Origin: Hyalella azteca
Taxonomy: Eukaryota > Arthropoda > Malacostraca > Amphipoda > Hyalellidae
Direction: 5' to 3'
Assembly (NCBI RefSeq): GCF_000764305.2
Contig: NW_025940754.1
Span: forward strand, 248,001-312,000
Length of the DNA: 64,000 bases
Below the pieces are notes generated by a model. It was not told the DNA's origin. It ran no database searches and saw only the letters and a list, made by a program, of their open reading frames with translations. Both the position numbers and the translations under genes were made by a program. Numbering within the stretch: position 1 is the first letter of the stretch; every line of letters begins with the position of its first letter. Positions 21,516 to 33,894 of the stretch are shown in pieces.

Positions 21516-23384
21516 TTTTCCAAATATAACGTTTTCTTATACTAATATAAAGGAAACATAATAATATATAATAAAGAGAATAACGCAAATTGAAGAGCGA
21601 GTTTAGAAATTAAAATTTCAAATAAGTTCTAGAATTGTTTCATGTGGTCTAGAAAAATTATGATTTATCGAGATTTTTCACAATAAATAAAGGTGAATAA
21701 GGGTTCATCAACCATAGCTTTGTTTAGAGAAATATTTTTATTTCATAATAACTTAGTATGTCTATGCTTTATTCGACAGTTGAGTCTCGTTAGGAAAATT
21801 CAGCATCACAAACGATAAGCCATCACTGAATGGAAAGTAAAATTTTATGGTCTCTTCGACAATATTCAGCAGCGTTCCATTCCGCCTTTTCCGTGAATGG
21901 CAACACACAGCGGGATTATTGTCGAAATGTTCCAGTTTGAGAGACTTTTCGGAGCCAATTGTTTGAAAAATATGAAGCAATTGGCGGACAGCGCAGGCAG
22001 TTTCTGTCTCATTGGTTGCCGAATTTTACGGTTAAGGTGAATCACTGAGACATTGTCGTTAGGCCGCGAGGGTGACTCAGGATTATGTCAGAGAAATTCT
22101 TTAAGTGCCGACACTGAAAGGCTTTCACGGAAGTCTCTATGTCTTAGATAAAAAGATACCGTAAATGAATTGTTTGACCTTGATTCATACGAGGAAAATT
22201 TTCAGATTCCTTTTCTTTTATTGTATCAAAAATGCGGGGCTTGAATAATTTCACCTGTGACCACAATGACTCATCAAAGCTTATTTGGCTCATGAATATA
22301 TATTGTTGTGGAACATCGATTCGCCCAAAGACTTGGAGGAATTATCATATACATGTCATTAGGAATTCAGACCTCAGTCGATACCTTTGTGTCCGTTATT
22401 TGAATAAATATTTGTTGGTTTCGCTCGTTTTTTCTCTGAAACGGACGAAAATTGAGATCTGAAACTTATTTGTTATTCGAATACTGAAATGCAAAATTGA
22501 TCGCAAAACTACTTTCAAGAGGAGCCTTGGCTGGGTATCCATGCCGTTTGTTTAGGTAAATTTATAGATAGACTATTTTTTGTCGACAACCAGCCATTTG
22601 GCAAAAGCTTCTTTGTATTGGGGCCACTCTCTCATCTTATTTTCGAGTCGATGAAAATAAATCTTGTTTGTGCGAAATTTGTTGTTTTGACGCTACTGTC
22701 GCAATTTCAGAAAATCCCTCACGGTCTTCGGACTTCATGGGAAGAATTTCCAGGGAAGGAGGAGTAGGACAGCTGTAGAATTTCTCCAAGTCCGTTGCAA
22801 CAAATCGGCTCGGCTCTCCATGGTGACCGATTGAGAGACCAGCAAATACCTTAGATTTAGGCCAACAAAAAGAAGTAGGCGTCGTAAATACCCCAGATTT
22901 AGGGGAAGAGTCAGAGTCGCAAATTGTCTCAAGAATGACATCCTTGTCTCTTCTAGGATCTCAACGTCGTTGGGACCGCCGCAAGAAACTCAAACCGCGA
23001 ACGAGTCGTGAACCTGTCCCGGAAAAACTCGCCATTCTTTCAACTATTTTACTGAATATTACGATTCCTCCCCAGTCGCAAAAAAATGCTATGGCTGGAA
23101 ATTTACTACAGAAATATTGTAGAAGAATATAGAATGAACTAAAAATAACTGGTGTTCATCGCCAGTACATCTTTCACTAACAAACTCCCATTGCCATTAA
23201 TTCAGAGTACACCTACAGGTCTTCAAAAAGAAAGACCGCGTTACGCTTTGGATCACAGGACTCACAAACGTCCCGGAAATTACTCTTTTGCGTTTTTAGA
23301 CGCATTGAGGCTAATAAAAAGGCCTGAAGTATTCATCTCGTTGGCTTCACGAAACAAATACGAAGAAACATGATAATTTAAACC
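21516..23384. other. AT-rich stretch without recognisable gene
   Basis: No gene is recognisable. Frames at 21762-21980, 22232-22462 and 22735-22941 lack motifs. The part from about 22700 to 23040 is GC-richer, with open frames on both strands (22735-22941 minus, 22935-23132 plus); a short direct repeat ACCTTAGATTTAGG / ACCCCAGATTTAGG lies at about 22848 and 22890. Confidence 0.45.
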
Positions 23385-23759
23385 TTAACATGTTGACTCC
23401 GAAGTGGTACATATGCGTACCACGAAATGTATTTCTCCAGGACGTAGTGGTACATAATTCAGGTTGCATAAAATCGCCCAAATCCGCGAACAAAAAAGGC
23501 CAAAAAAGGCCGATAACTCAATATGTATACCAGTTTATTTGTAGGTTCCGCTATAAAAATTCCATTTCTTTTCTTTTTGCAGTATTTAAAATTCAATTAG
23601 AAAGTACCCCTATCATAAATTTTAACCGGCCAACGCAATTGAGAAAAACTAAATCACGGAATTTGTCCGGAAAAAATGACCGTCTGGCAACCCTGTTTAA
23701 AAACAGTACAAAAAATGAAATAATAGTACTAGATGAAGCAATCGTAGTCAACGTGTTAA
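23385..23759. mobile_element. Short TTAA-flanked element, piggyBac-like MITE
   Basis: TTAA at 23385-23388 and at 23756-23759 bounds a 367-bp segment whose ends are inverted: TTAACATGTTGACTCCGA on the left and, as reverse complement, TTAACACGTTGACTACGA on the right (16 of 18 identical). TTAA duplication is the hallmark of piggyBac transposition, and TTAACACGTTGACT-like ends are common in insect elements of this kind. The interior has one open frame spanning the whole element and beyond (23390-23806) but with no transposase motif, so this would be a non-autonomous element. Only a genome-wide copy search could confirm it. Confidence 0.55.
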
Positions 23760-23780
23760 ACATCATATTAATTCACTCTC

Positions 23781-24220
23781 TTGCAAGGCTTGCCATACGT
23801 CAATAAGCCTTGCAGTCTCCTGCCAAGGCTAGCGTCACGTCAGTAAGCCTTGCAGTCTCCTGCCAAGGCTCGCGTCACGTCAGTAAGCTTTGCACTCTCC
23901 TGCCAAGGCTCGCGTCACGTCAGTAAGCTTTGCAGTCTCCTGCCAAGGCTAGCGTCACGTCAGTAAGCTTTGCAGTCTCCTGCCAAGGCTCGCGTCACGT
24001 CAGTAAGCTTTGCACTCTCCTGCCAAGGCTCGCGTCACGTCAGTAAGCCTTGCACTCTCCTGCCAAGGCTCGCGTCACGTCAGTAAGCCTTGCAGTCTCC
24101 TGCCAAGGCTCACGTCACGTCAGTAAGCCTTGCACTCTCCTGCCAAGGCTCGCGTCACGTCAGTAAGCTTTGCACTCTCCTGCCAAGGCTGGCGTCGCGT
24201 CAGTAAGCCTTGCACTCTCC
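23781..24220. repeat. 40-bp minisatellite, 11 units in perfect register
   Basis: Eleven units of exactly 40 bp with no indels run from 23781 to 24220, starting 21 bp after the TTAA-flanked element. The core is AAGGCTCGCGTCACGTCAGT followed by AAGCCTTGCACTCTCCTGCC-like sequence. AAGGCT and AGCCTT form an inverted pair inside each unit. CGTCACGTCA occurs in nearly every unit and is one base from the CRE palindrome TGACGTCA. Three positions vary independently between units (A/C/G after GGCT, C/T in AAGCYTT, C/G in TGCASTCTCC). The first and last units are the most diverged. Confidence 0.97.
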
Positions 24221-27200
24221 TGCATGCCAAGCGTACGAAAAACTGACAAACGATGAGGCTTGGCGAAGTTTGCGGCTGAGCTTATGCTCGAGACGTGGCC
24301 TTGCATTATTAGGAGTCGTGGCAAGACCTGCCGTAGCTCTGAAGCCTCCCACCTCTGGACTTCCAAAATTCAAACAAGCGCCAAACTTGGCACCAACTAA
24401 ATTGACCTTCCGACACGGCTTAAACTGAACAACTTCCAACTTGCTGCCTTATGCTCATCCCCTAATTCCATTCATCATCATATTGCGTCTTTCAGGTCAA
24501 ATTTACGAGTCTTTGAAAGTCTAGATCACATATTTTAGTTGATTTTTTCCATGTTTCATTGTGCCCAATTTATTGATAGAAGACAAATAAATACCACACG
24601 TATATATAAACTCTATATTCGTATTGAAGATTTGCATTACTTCATTCAGCTTTAAATAATGGGCCAAATGGTTTTAGATCTAATACATTCCAAGCTCTCT
24701 ACTAGCTAGTCATAAATCCAAGCCGTGGCACGGGCGATTCATGGGAGATGAGTTGGTGAGAAGCTACACGACGCCTGCGAAGTATCAACCTTTAGATGAG
24801 TTCCATCGCCTCTAAACTTGTGACGTCAATGGAAGAGGTATCGTATTTAATCGCGCCGCTGGCATAAACTACTGCGTACGATTTTCGACCTGGAATCGAA
24901 GAGATCTACATTATTTTGCCATAACCATCGCAATTTCAACTCCCTCAATTACCTAGCAGGTAAGGACATTTATTCAAATATACTCGTATATAGTTTCATG
25001 CCTTTCGTTGTTTAAATTATCAAGCAATAAGTCATCATCCATGGTTTTCCCGAGCGTTTGCCCAAGATTAGTCAGTAACAACAGAACGCACAAGCGCGTG
25101 GTAAAGAACCAATTAACTAAAGGCTCGTATGGCCTTCCTCGCAGGGAAATCACAAGCGTCGCGGCTTCGATTTTTGATTGGGGAACGGAAGTAAAATGTA
25201 GACACGTGGTCAGTTCCATGTTACATAGGAACTAGGGTCGAGCATGGAAAGCTAAAAACGACAGCTTTGTACTTCGGCTGATGTGGCAGAGTAAACATGT
25301 TTAGGTGCAATTCCAGCCTGTGCCAGGGACTGTTTAGCGGTGGCAATTGGTAGTTTTGCCTGTATTGCGATCACTAGACTGATATGACGCTATCAAAACC
25401 ATGCTGTTGCGTGCGAACCCTTCATTAGTGTGCTACAACATCGGGAAATACTAGACACGCAGTGCTCTAAAATCATGTGCTGTCAAACGTAGATCATTTC
25501 GAGCGATAGAACGTACAGAAACCTCACGCTAAAAAATTGTAAACGTCGAGAAAAATTGCGAAGAAATACTAACCAATTGTGCCATATCAAGAGAATTCGA
25601 AAAATTACACCATGTCTATTCGATACATTTTATATATTGTGATCTCTATTTTAGAGCCGTCAAAAAATATCTCTATCTACAATATATTATTGAAATTGTG
25701 TGTAAACACTAAAAAACTATCGACATTTATCAATTGTATTTATATCACTTTCATCAAATGTGCAGCATATCTCCCTTAAAGTATACAGCCAGGCGGTCAA
25801 ATTTGCAGCTTTTATTTCAGAAATGTCATAATATTAAATAAATTTCTAAATACATTTTTTCCTTTTGAATGTACATAAAATAATCTTAGTAGCCCCCAAA
25901 CATGTTGAAATATTGCCTAATTTCTGGCTAGTGACTGTCGGAATATCATCAGCGATTTATAAACCATCAGGAATATTCAACAAATCATTATCATTTGTAA
26001 GATATTTTTCCGCAGCTTCACAACAGAGCATAAAATGACAGATGGGTGGCGTTTCCTTAAACATTTACATTGAATTTTTCTATAAAAGGTGAGGGTGACT
26101 AAAATATGTGGCATGGCATATAAATAAAGTCGCAGAACACTCGATCCCATTAGTGCCGATATAATTTTACTCTGAAAATAGTTCATGTACAATCGAAAAT
26201 ACCTGGCATTGACACCAGATATGAATCTGACTAAAAAAAAAACAGGTAAACTTCTTAATTGGAACACTAAAATTTCTTGTGGAAAGCTTGTTCGCATAGC
26301 TCTTGCAGACTAGCCAGACCAGGAAATAGTGAATTCAAAATTGGAAATGGTGAAGAAAAAATTCAGCCGAAAGCCGCTGCTGAAGAGACCTGATCCTGTA
26401 AATGGTAAATTGCAACAGCCTGTGCCGCAGCTGACTTCCTTCTACGAGAATTAGAGCAGCCCTATCGCTGGCCAGCCGTGACTCATCCACTGGCCATCGA
26501 AAAACCAACTATTATTTACAAAAAAGTCCTTCCTCGAAGCCCGAAGGCCACCAGATGTTCTCCTGACGCTCCTTTAATTCCATTCACGCTGATATTCTGA
26601 GGCCACGGTAAGTCAAGATCCAATTGACAAAACCTTCTGTTTGTTGCGCCAAAAAGAAATTGGAAGCATTTGCACAAACTGCAACCTGACAAAATATATA
26701 AGAATTGCGGGCGGCAATTGATGAGGGTCATGATGAAGAAGAAAACATATACATGACTGACAGAAAATAATGAAGATGTACAAGCAGATAATATTAAGGA
26801 AAAGTGCGAAGGTAATGGCAAAAAGTAAAAGATAGAACATTGTAGAATCTAGGACAATAACAATAGGGCAATGACTATCCCGTCATGATTCTTAGAATGT
26901 AACCACAGGACAAAAAAGTGGCTTAACAGCAACTTTTTCTACGTAGAGTGGTAGAGTTAAATCACTGCTTGGATGTGCGAGATTTTCCTTTAAAGCGAAG
27001 ATGTCTTCCGCGAATAATCTCTCATAGGCTTGGGGCTATTACCACGGCTGACGTCAGAGCAAACGTCAAAAATATTAGATAGAATCTTCGTTGGAGTATT
27101 TGAGACTAATTTACAACCATCAATAGTACATACGTACATATCATTACTACAAATTTTAATTTCTAAATTAAATTCAGCTACATTTATTCTCCCCTGGTCT

Positions 27201-28884
27201 CAGAAGTGCGGGATAAACGAAGCTTTGCAGCGCTGTTCCTTTCATCACAACCTACGCTGGAAAAAACCTGCCCCTACCACCACGCGCCACTGCCATCAAC
27301 GAGAAATGCAGCGCTCTATCTCGAGCTGCAGTAATATGGACGGGAGACTCGAGAGATTCCATGTAGACAATGGGATCACTTCTCCATCTCCTCCAAAAAT
27401 GGATAATGGCCTCGCGAACACATGAGCCTGGTATCTCGCAGTGCCTGCCAATTGCCGTCTTTCAACAAGATTGCCTACAAGACAGAGTTTAGATTGAATG
27501 CACGTGTTCAGGGAGTTTATAATATTTAAAATTTGAAGATTTCTAAATTGTATTTATGTATTGTGCCGAGTTATTGATTAAATGTAAACATTTTGGGCAT
27601 TTAAATTGGAGAATTATGCCCAAAATTCGAATGTTTTTTTTTAATTTTCGATACATAATTTCTGTATATTATAAGGCTTATTTTTCCATGCACAAAGGAT
27701 AAATTTCCGCGCCAGCTGCCGGCAGGTGAGTCTACTAACCATAACACTGGAAGCCCCGAGCTCCTAAATCAGTCAAGTCAAGGCATGTTTTTCTCTAGAA
27801 ATGACGCCATTCGAAGGCTAAACTACCAAGAACGCTGTTTCTCAAAAAAAAAACTCGTGGCAAAACTGTCTCAAAAACTACTTTCATTATAAAAATTGCC
27901 TAAGATAAACCTTTAAAGTTAAAAATTGCCGACTCACCAATGTTTAACATTTATATTAATTTCCTTTGCACCATTTTCTTCTTAATTTCTTTTGTGGGTT
28001 CCATGTCGTTGAAGAAATTTTCTCAGAGATCGTGTTACCATACGTAAATAAATTTTTCTCTACCAACTCTGGGAACAAGAAGAAAGTAAATTTATAAATT
28101 TCAACTAAACAAATATTTACAAAAGTTTTCGTCAATGCGAAAATGGTTGTTGCGTTTTTTTAGAAAGTGTCTGCTCATGCTCGCCTTGTTGTAACAAATT
28201 CCGTCTTTGCAATATTGTTTTTCATCATACGCATGTCACGTTAGAGGGCTAACTCAAATGATGGATGAGCACTCGCCTAACGATGTACTTCAATTTCTGC
28301 TCCGTTAAGAGCCTAATTTAATTCATGGATTCATGGATGAACAGCAGCGATAATATAAAATTCAATTAGTGTAAAATAAGAAAATGTTAAAAAAATGCGG
28401 CAGCAGATGGTTCAGCATGTATGTAGGAAAATTAGGTTCAGTGTAAATTGAAAATTTGAAATTGAGTTTGGCGATTGTTGTGTCGTATGGATGTATGAAT
28501 TTTGAAGTGAAATATTTGATTATTTGAAGGCATGAAAAAAAGAGTATTTATAATTACGGCCATGGTTTTCAACCACTTTCAATTTCTTTGGTTTACACAA
28601 GTTTAATATAATCCCAATTGAATCAATGATGGCTTTTCTCCTCTCATTTACACATTTCATGACCACCATGATTGACTTATCTTCAATTTAGGAGGAGGGG
28701 AGAATTTTGCACTTTAAATAATTGAACATCGGAAAATTGTTAGTGTGCTTGTTAAAGAAGCATTTATATATCGACAACATTCCATGTCAATTCGATTCGG
28801 TGCGCATTATCGTAAAAATTGGGCATTTAGGAATTGCAGGCAGGTTTAGATAAGAAAGCTGCAGCAGCAGAAGACTGCGAGATG
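24221..28884. other. Stretch without recognisable gene
   Basis: No gene is recognisable over about 4.6 kb. GC-richer patches occur at 24230-24420, 24710-24890 and 27200-27440, each with an open frame but no known motif. The frame ending at about 24815 (KPWHGRFMGDELVRSYTTPA and following) looks somewhat protein-like but is only about 40 codons long. A 131-codon frame at 27030-27425 (plus strand) changes from Ile/Leu-rich to Ser/His/Arg-rich and is probably chance. The rest is AT-rich. Confidence 0.45.
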
Positions 28885-29250
28885 TACTCGTACACTTAGG
28901 AGAATGTGATGCCTGTCCAGAACTCATAGCCATTCTGAGACTAGCTGCCATTCCAGAACGCACAGTCTTTTTGAACGAATCTCCAAGCAAGAACGGGTAT
29001 TTAAATGTTGCAACGATAGTCAAGCTATACCAAGTAGCCAAGCTGGAATGCGTATTAAATGTTGCTACAATGACCAAGCTGGAACGGGTAGTAATCTAGA
29101 ACTAATAACCATTCTAGAACGAGTAGTCATGCTAGAACAGGTTACTGTGCTAGAACGTACCTGCAGCCATTTCAGAACACGTAACCATTCTGTAACGTAC
29201 ATGCATTCTGGAGCAGCTAGCCATGCCAGAACGCAGGCAGTCCCATGTCT
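28885..29250. repeat. Degenerate tandem repeat, about 18-20 bp
   Basis: Words such as CATTCTAGAACGAGTAG, CATGCTAGAACAGGTTAC, TGTGCTAGAACGTACC and CATGCCAGAACGCAGG recur about every 18-20 bp. A longer internal duplication (AAATGTTGCAACGATAGTCAAGC and AAATGTTGCTACAATGACCAAGC, about 29003 and 29057) overlies the short period. The array is old and diverged. Open frames on both strands cross it and are not evidence of genes. Confidence 0.7.
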
Positions 29251-29415
29251 AGCTGGAGTGAGGCTCGTAACGCCATTATGCAGCCTAACAAGCAATTTCC
29301 TAATGGTCAACCAGACGCACAGAGTTACCTTTTGTGCCCATCGCACTTAGCCAAGCACTGGCGTCACTCTTTCAGTTGCACTGCCGGGCATCCCAGCCTC
29401 AAACGCAAGAACGAC
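29245..29415 (+). CDS. Candidate exon ending at a consensus splice donor
   Basis: A frame opens at the ATG at 29245 and reaches AACGAC followed by GTAAGT at 29416-29421, a strong donor match. Up to there it encodes 57 residues of mixed, non-repetitive composition, ending in SCTAGHPSLKRKND. Past the donor, the frame stops after a few codons. The start overlaps the end of the degenerate repeat. I recognise no family and found no acceptor partner downstream. A chance donor after a chance frame cannot be excluded. Confidence 0.2.
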
Positions 29416-29421
29416 GTAAGT

Positions 29422-30152
29422 GCTTTTTAGAGAGATTCTTTTTTACAGAAAATTAAATAGTCAGAATTCAACGGCAGCTTTTACCGGCAGATGCTCTCGA
29501 ATGATCGCAGCATTTTAGTCTTGAACTGTGGTTTAAAAGACAATGCCGCTGAATTAGAGAAAAATATGGACGTTAAAGGATATTTTCTTCCCTATTTTTG
29601 GGCAACAGAAAATTAAAAAACATTTAGGGTGTTAATTCTGGGGAAGATTTATTGTATTGTCTGGAGCTATTTTGCAGTTGGAGATGACGAGAGTTTTTTT
29701 AAGACTTCTAAAGCTTTTATGAACTCAAAGTTTATTGTACGTGTTAGGGATAATGTGATGAAATGAAGAATTTAATTAATACACATAAACACATTGAGAA
29801 AATTTCTGGAGGATTTTTAAAGCGCGCGATGCATAATTCTCTTTTATCAAGCGATGTTCTTTAAGGATTTGCTGATTAATGTCGACTGAAAGAAGAAAAA
29901 TGAATGTCTTCTCTTTATTTCGTTAGCTAGTCTAGGGAACGCTAAGAATGGCTCAGGCGCACCTTTTATCCGGGAAGCGTGTCTTCCGGAATGCCATTTT
30001 ACGAGCGATGAGCATAATTTGTATCTTGTATCAAAACGTAAATATCTTCTTGATAAAGTTGAAACAATTTTTAGTGTCATAGCAGAGCGGGATTGTTTTT
30101 GGATATATCTATGATCTATGATGTATACGTAACTATTGAATATACAGGGGTA
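29422..30152. other. AT-rich stretch without recognisable gene
   Basis: Nothing recognisable up to the left end of the Tc1 element. The eight bases TACAGGGG are duplicated at 30143-30158, directly at the element's edge. Confidence 0.5.
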
Positions 30153-31397
30153 CAGGGGTTAGACAAGAAAAGGGAAACACGTGAGAAATTCACAAAATAT
30201 ATTTCAGTATGGTGTAGGTCCCTCTTTTGCGGCAATTACAGCGTCAATTCTCCGAGGTATTGATTCATACAAATTGTGAATTTTCTCCAAAAGTTTTTCA
30301 ACCCATCCTTCAGATAAACCTCCCTCCAGTTCTTTTAAAGACGATGGCGGCGGGAATCGACTTCTGATTAGCATCTCTAAAATTGAATATAAATGCTCGA
30401 TAATATTCAGGTCTGGTAATAGCGAAATGAGATGCTCAACTTCATTATAATGTTCCTCGTGCTATTTTTTTTAACAACTCCAGCTGTATGGATAGGAGCA
30501 TTATCATCATGAAAGATGACGTTCCCATCCGGAAACCGTGATTGGACCATTGTATGAACTTGGTCCTGCAAAATTCCTAAATAGTCACGGCTATCGATTC
30601 TTCCATCAAGAGAAATCATTGTTCCGCCAGATTTCCAAGAATTAACACCCCAGATCATAACATATTCCCCGCCATTTTTACGGTTGGGAGGAGGCAGTCG
30701 GGATTAAATGACTTTTTTGGCTGTCTCCAAACTTAAACTCTGCCCGAGGTTGTTAATGAGGTAAACGATGTTTCGTCAGAGAAAATCACATTATCCACTG
30801 CTCGAGGGACCAATTCTGAAGGTTTTTACACCACACTAAACGCTTCGAAGCATTTTTATGTGAAACCAGAGGTTTTCTAATTGCAGCTCTTAATTCCATA
30901 GAATCCAGATCTGTGTAGCACTCGACGGACAATCTTTATGGAAACTGGGTTCTGTATGTGTCCACTGAGGTCTGCAGTAATTTTCACAGCCATTGTCTTT
31001 TGATTGTTGTTCACAAATCGATTTAGGTACCGACGGTCTATCTCAGACAACATCGACTTTCGGCCATACCTGTGCTTTGCTGACGACGTTTTTCCTTTTC
31101 TTTCAAAAGCAGTCATTACTTATGAGACAGTACCCCTATAGAAACGTCAAGCATTCGGGAAGTTTCTGTCACAGAAATCGGGAAGTTTCTTTGAAAGTCA
31201 GAGAGCTTTGCCATTTATAGGTTCTAGGTTAGGTTATAGACACAAAAATTTACTAAAAAAATCTGTGCTGGGATAAAACATCAATTAGCAGCAACAATAA
31301 AACAGAAACATATGTCACGTTTTCATTGTTTATATAACATGTTCAAAATTAACGATATCAAAATGAAAGGTGTTTCTTTTATTTTGTCCAACCACTG
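30153..31397 (-). mobile_element. Tc1/mariner-type DNA transposon, decayed copy
   Basis: A copy of about 1.25 kb with inverted ends of about 30 bp: left 30153-30182, right 31368-31397, matching at 23 of 30 positions. Both start CAGKGGTTRGACAA inward from the outside, and GAAACAC closes the conserved part. The left end follows TA (30151-30152), the Tc1/mariner target; on the right, CA separates the end from TATA, so that border is altered. It contains one transposase pseudogene on the minus strand filling almost the whole element. TIR mismatch and broken coding show that it is not recent. Confidence 0.92.
30204..31214 (-). pseudogene. Tc1-type transposase pseudogene
   Basis: The product would cut and paste the element by DDE chemistry. 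Length (about 337 codons) matches intact Tc1 transposases. It starts at the ATG at 31214 (MAKLSDFQ). Helix-turn-helix DNA-binding segments are visible, including GRKSMLSEIDRRYLNRFV and VSIKIVRRVLHRSGFYG. The catalytic core follows: FSDETSFT (first Asp), VIFHDDNAPIHTA (second Asp) and PDLNIIEHLYSILE (third acid, Glu), then a normal C-terminus ending at the stop at 30206-30204. It is broken by stops after the N-terminal segment (about 31118), by a stop shortly after FSDETSFT, by a frameshift before GGEYVMIWG, and by a frameshift in an A8 run after HTAGVVKK, next to a TAG where the family usually has a Trp. All three catalytic acids survive, but no active protein can be made. Confidence 0.93.
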
Positions 31398-33894
31398 CAT
31401 ATAAATCTCTCCAAAAATTTCTTATCCAAAATTTGAGTCTCTTTGGGATCTGGATTTTAGAGTCTCTACTGAAGTCATATCAGTACTGTACTGTTTTTAA
31501 CTTCCCTATGTTCCAGATTTACTATTTTGATTTTCATCAAAAATAACAAGCGTCGGAGCAAACACAATTGAAGTGACTTTAACAATAATCAGAAAAATGA
31601 GTGTTCCCTCGCGGATTCGATGAAGTTGAGAGGAAATATTCACTATATTCAAATATTCAATATTCAAAGTAAAATGAGTTTCAAGAAAGATGATTTCACA
31701 ATGCAATTCAATTCAGAATACAATAACTAAAAAGCCTTTTAAAAATGACCGATATTTTTAAAGCCTACCCAAATTTAATGCAAAGCAGTTTCGGCCTGGT
31801 CCAAAAACACCTAATGAGCTTTTTTAGCCATTAAGCTGAGCACAACAATCAGCTTCCTAAAAAAATTGAAAAAAAATAATCGTAAAATTCACCGCTATAG
31901 TATGCCAGGCTCAATTCGAAGTGCACAGGTCGTCGAAAATGTTTCGGTCGAAACACTCTTTATTTGCTCGTATTAGTTTCAAAACATATAGCAAAATAAA
32001 AATATATCAACAACAACAACAAGCTAAGGTGTAGGTCAACACTATCGCATTAAATTGTTTCCAGGTTTAGCGCTCACTCATTGTTATAAATTAATACAGG
32101 AAAATGTAATTATTGACCAAAAACTTACTCACCATAAAATTGTTGTCTTTCCACATCACTCAGAGTTTATAACGTACCAAAAACCACTTTGACATTTTAA
32201 GGGAATGTTTTACAATTAATAACATGAAATTCAGGTTTAAGAAAAATTTGTTACTAACAATGAGCTCTGCGGATAGCGTGCGCCCCACACGGCATTGCGT
32301 GACTCCTCAGGCGTGTCACCAGCTCACCGTAGCACATAAGTGCCAAGTTTAATACAGAGTAGAAAAATATAACAAATATATGAGTCCCTGACCATAGGAT
32401 ATTCCGCTGCTACTGACGATCCTGCCGACATTTACCACAAAATGTTAAGGTCTCTGCACATTAGTTACCATATGATGATCTAGGTTAAAAGTTCGTTGTC
32501 AAAAGTTCAATGAAATTCATGTATTGATGAACAATTATAGATTTCACGGGTGTTCAAATACTTCAGAATTGTTGATCACGACGCCATTGCAGTATGTGAT
32601 GTTTTTCCTGTGTAAACGGATATGCATATGAATGATGTAAAATCAATAGTAGTGTACTTTGCTCAGCATTCGGAAAAAAGAACGGACGAATAGTTTGTAC
32701 TATAGTCATAATCTTTGTGAAGACTATCGGTGATGGACTTCTGTTACTTTGAATTTCAATTTTGCTAAACTCATTCACTCACACAGCATGGAAGCGATAA
32801 AAGAGAAAATTCATTATTGGGGTAACTGCTCCTCATTCATGACCTCAACTTCTACGACCGCACTTTTGATTCGTCAGGTCAGGTTCGAGCGATTATGTTC
32901 TTCAATAATTTTGGCTTGCACCGTCACGAAAAGAAGATCCTATATTCTCGCTAGTTGTCAGTGACCTAATTTTTAAAGTCAAAATGTAAGCTCCATCTCA
33001 ATCACGGCGAGGCAATTTGGGACTTTGTAACATCGCGCTCTTTCCCGCCGCCACTCTGCAGTTACTCAATTTTTTATCCCACTAATCTGGATGAGGTAAG
33101 CCAAACAGAAAATTTCCCTACTCCCCGGTGGAAGCAATTTGCATTTTGTTCTTGGACAGATTCGCTCCGGAAAACTTCATTTCGTACGCCGCTGATATTC
33201 ATGACTGGAGCACCGTTCTTGTGATGCAGACACTTTCATGTTGCGTCTTTCTTGCCCCAATATAGCGATGGCATTTTTGGATAAAAGGTTATTTGACATT
33301 TGTGACCCTCACAAATGATATGCGTTGGGAACAATAAAATTTCCATGTTAAACTTATATCAGGCATAATATCAAACTATTCTAAAACTTTCATGTTGAAA
33401 TCATTTAAATAATTTTTATGTTATTAATTCTCAAACAGAACTTAGTAGCGTTAAGTTTGTTATTCCTTTCAAGTATGAAAGTGCCATCAGTGCGCGATGT
33501 TTATTTTTTGGCATCCGTTTAAAACAATTTTGTGAATTTTGCCAATTGCAAAATGCGTCCTGGAGAAGCTGTCAAAATTTCCTATATTTATAAAAAATAT
33601 TAGCTTTTATGTTTCGTCTTTTTTAATAACAACTCAAATCAGGAATTGACGGAAATTCTGCCAAAAATCTCTTCGAGCAGCCCGAATTTCTTCATGCAAT
33701 GCACTAATTTGACTAATTGGTTTATGGCGTATACGAAATATTCTTGTATATATGTATGCCATTTAGAGATTATCCTAGCAGCGAACTTCGTTTGACGTTG
33801 AGTTAGGGGCCCGTGTTTTGAAGGGCAACAAAACGGAGATTATACGAGCGAGGTTACATATATTGTAACTCATAGTTCAACCCACGCAAATTTT
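31398..33894. other. AT-rich stretch without recognisable gene
   Basis: No gene is recognisable. Small simple-sequence tracts occur, such as (CAA)5-like at about 32010-32020. Frames at 32563-32778 (minus) and 32749-32964 (plus) lack motifs. A GC-richer patch lies around 33000-33260 without an open frame worth calling. Confidence 0.5.

Noticed and set aside
23781..24220. CRISPR-like regular repeat
   Set aside because: Units are contiguous with no unique spacers, and there are no cas genes; the DNA is eukaryotic in character.
24160..24439. Three overlapping frames as a gene (two minus, one plus)
   Set aside because: They overlap each other and the end of the 40-bp array and show no motif.
27030..27425. 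131-codon plus-strand frame as a gene
   Set aside because: Its composition changes abruptly midway and no domain is recognisable; most likely chance.
31215..31240. Run of TAGGTT words as a telomeric repeat
   Set aside because: Only two adjacent copies, inside the Tc1 element's border sequence.
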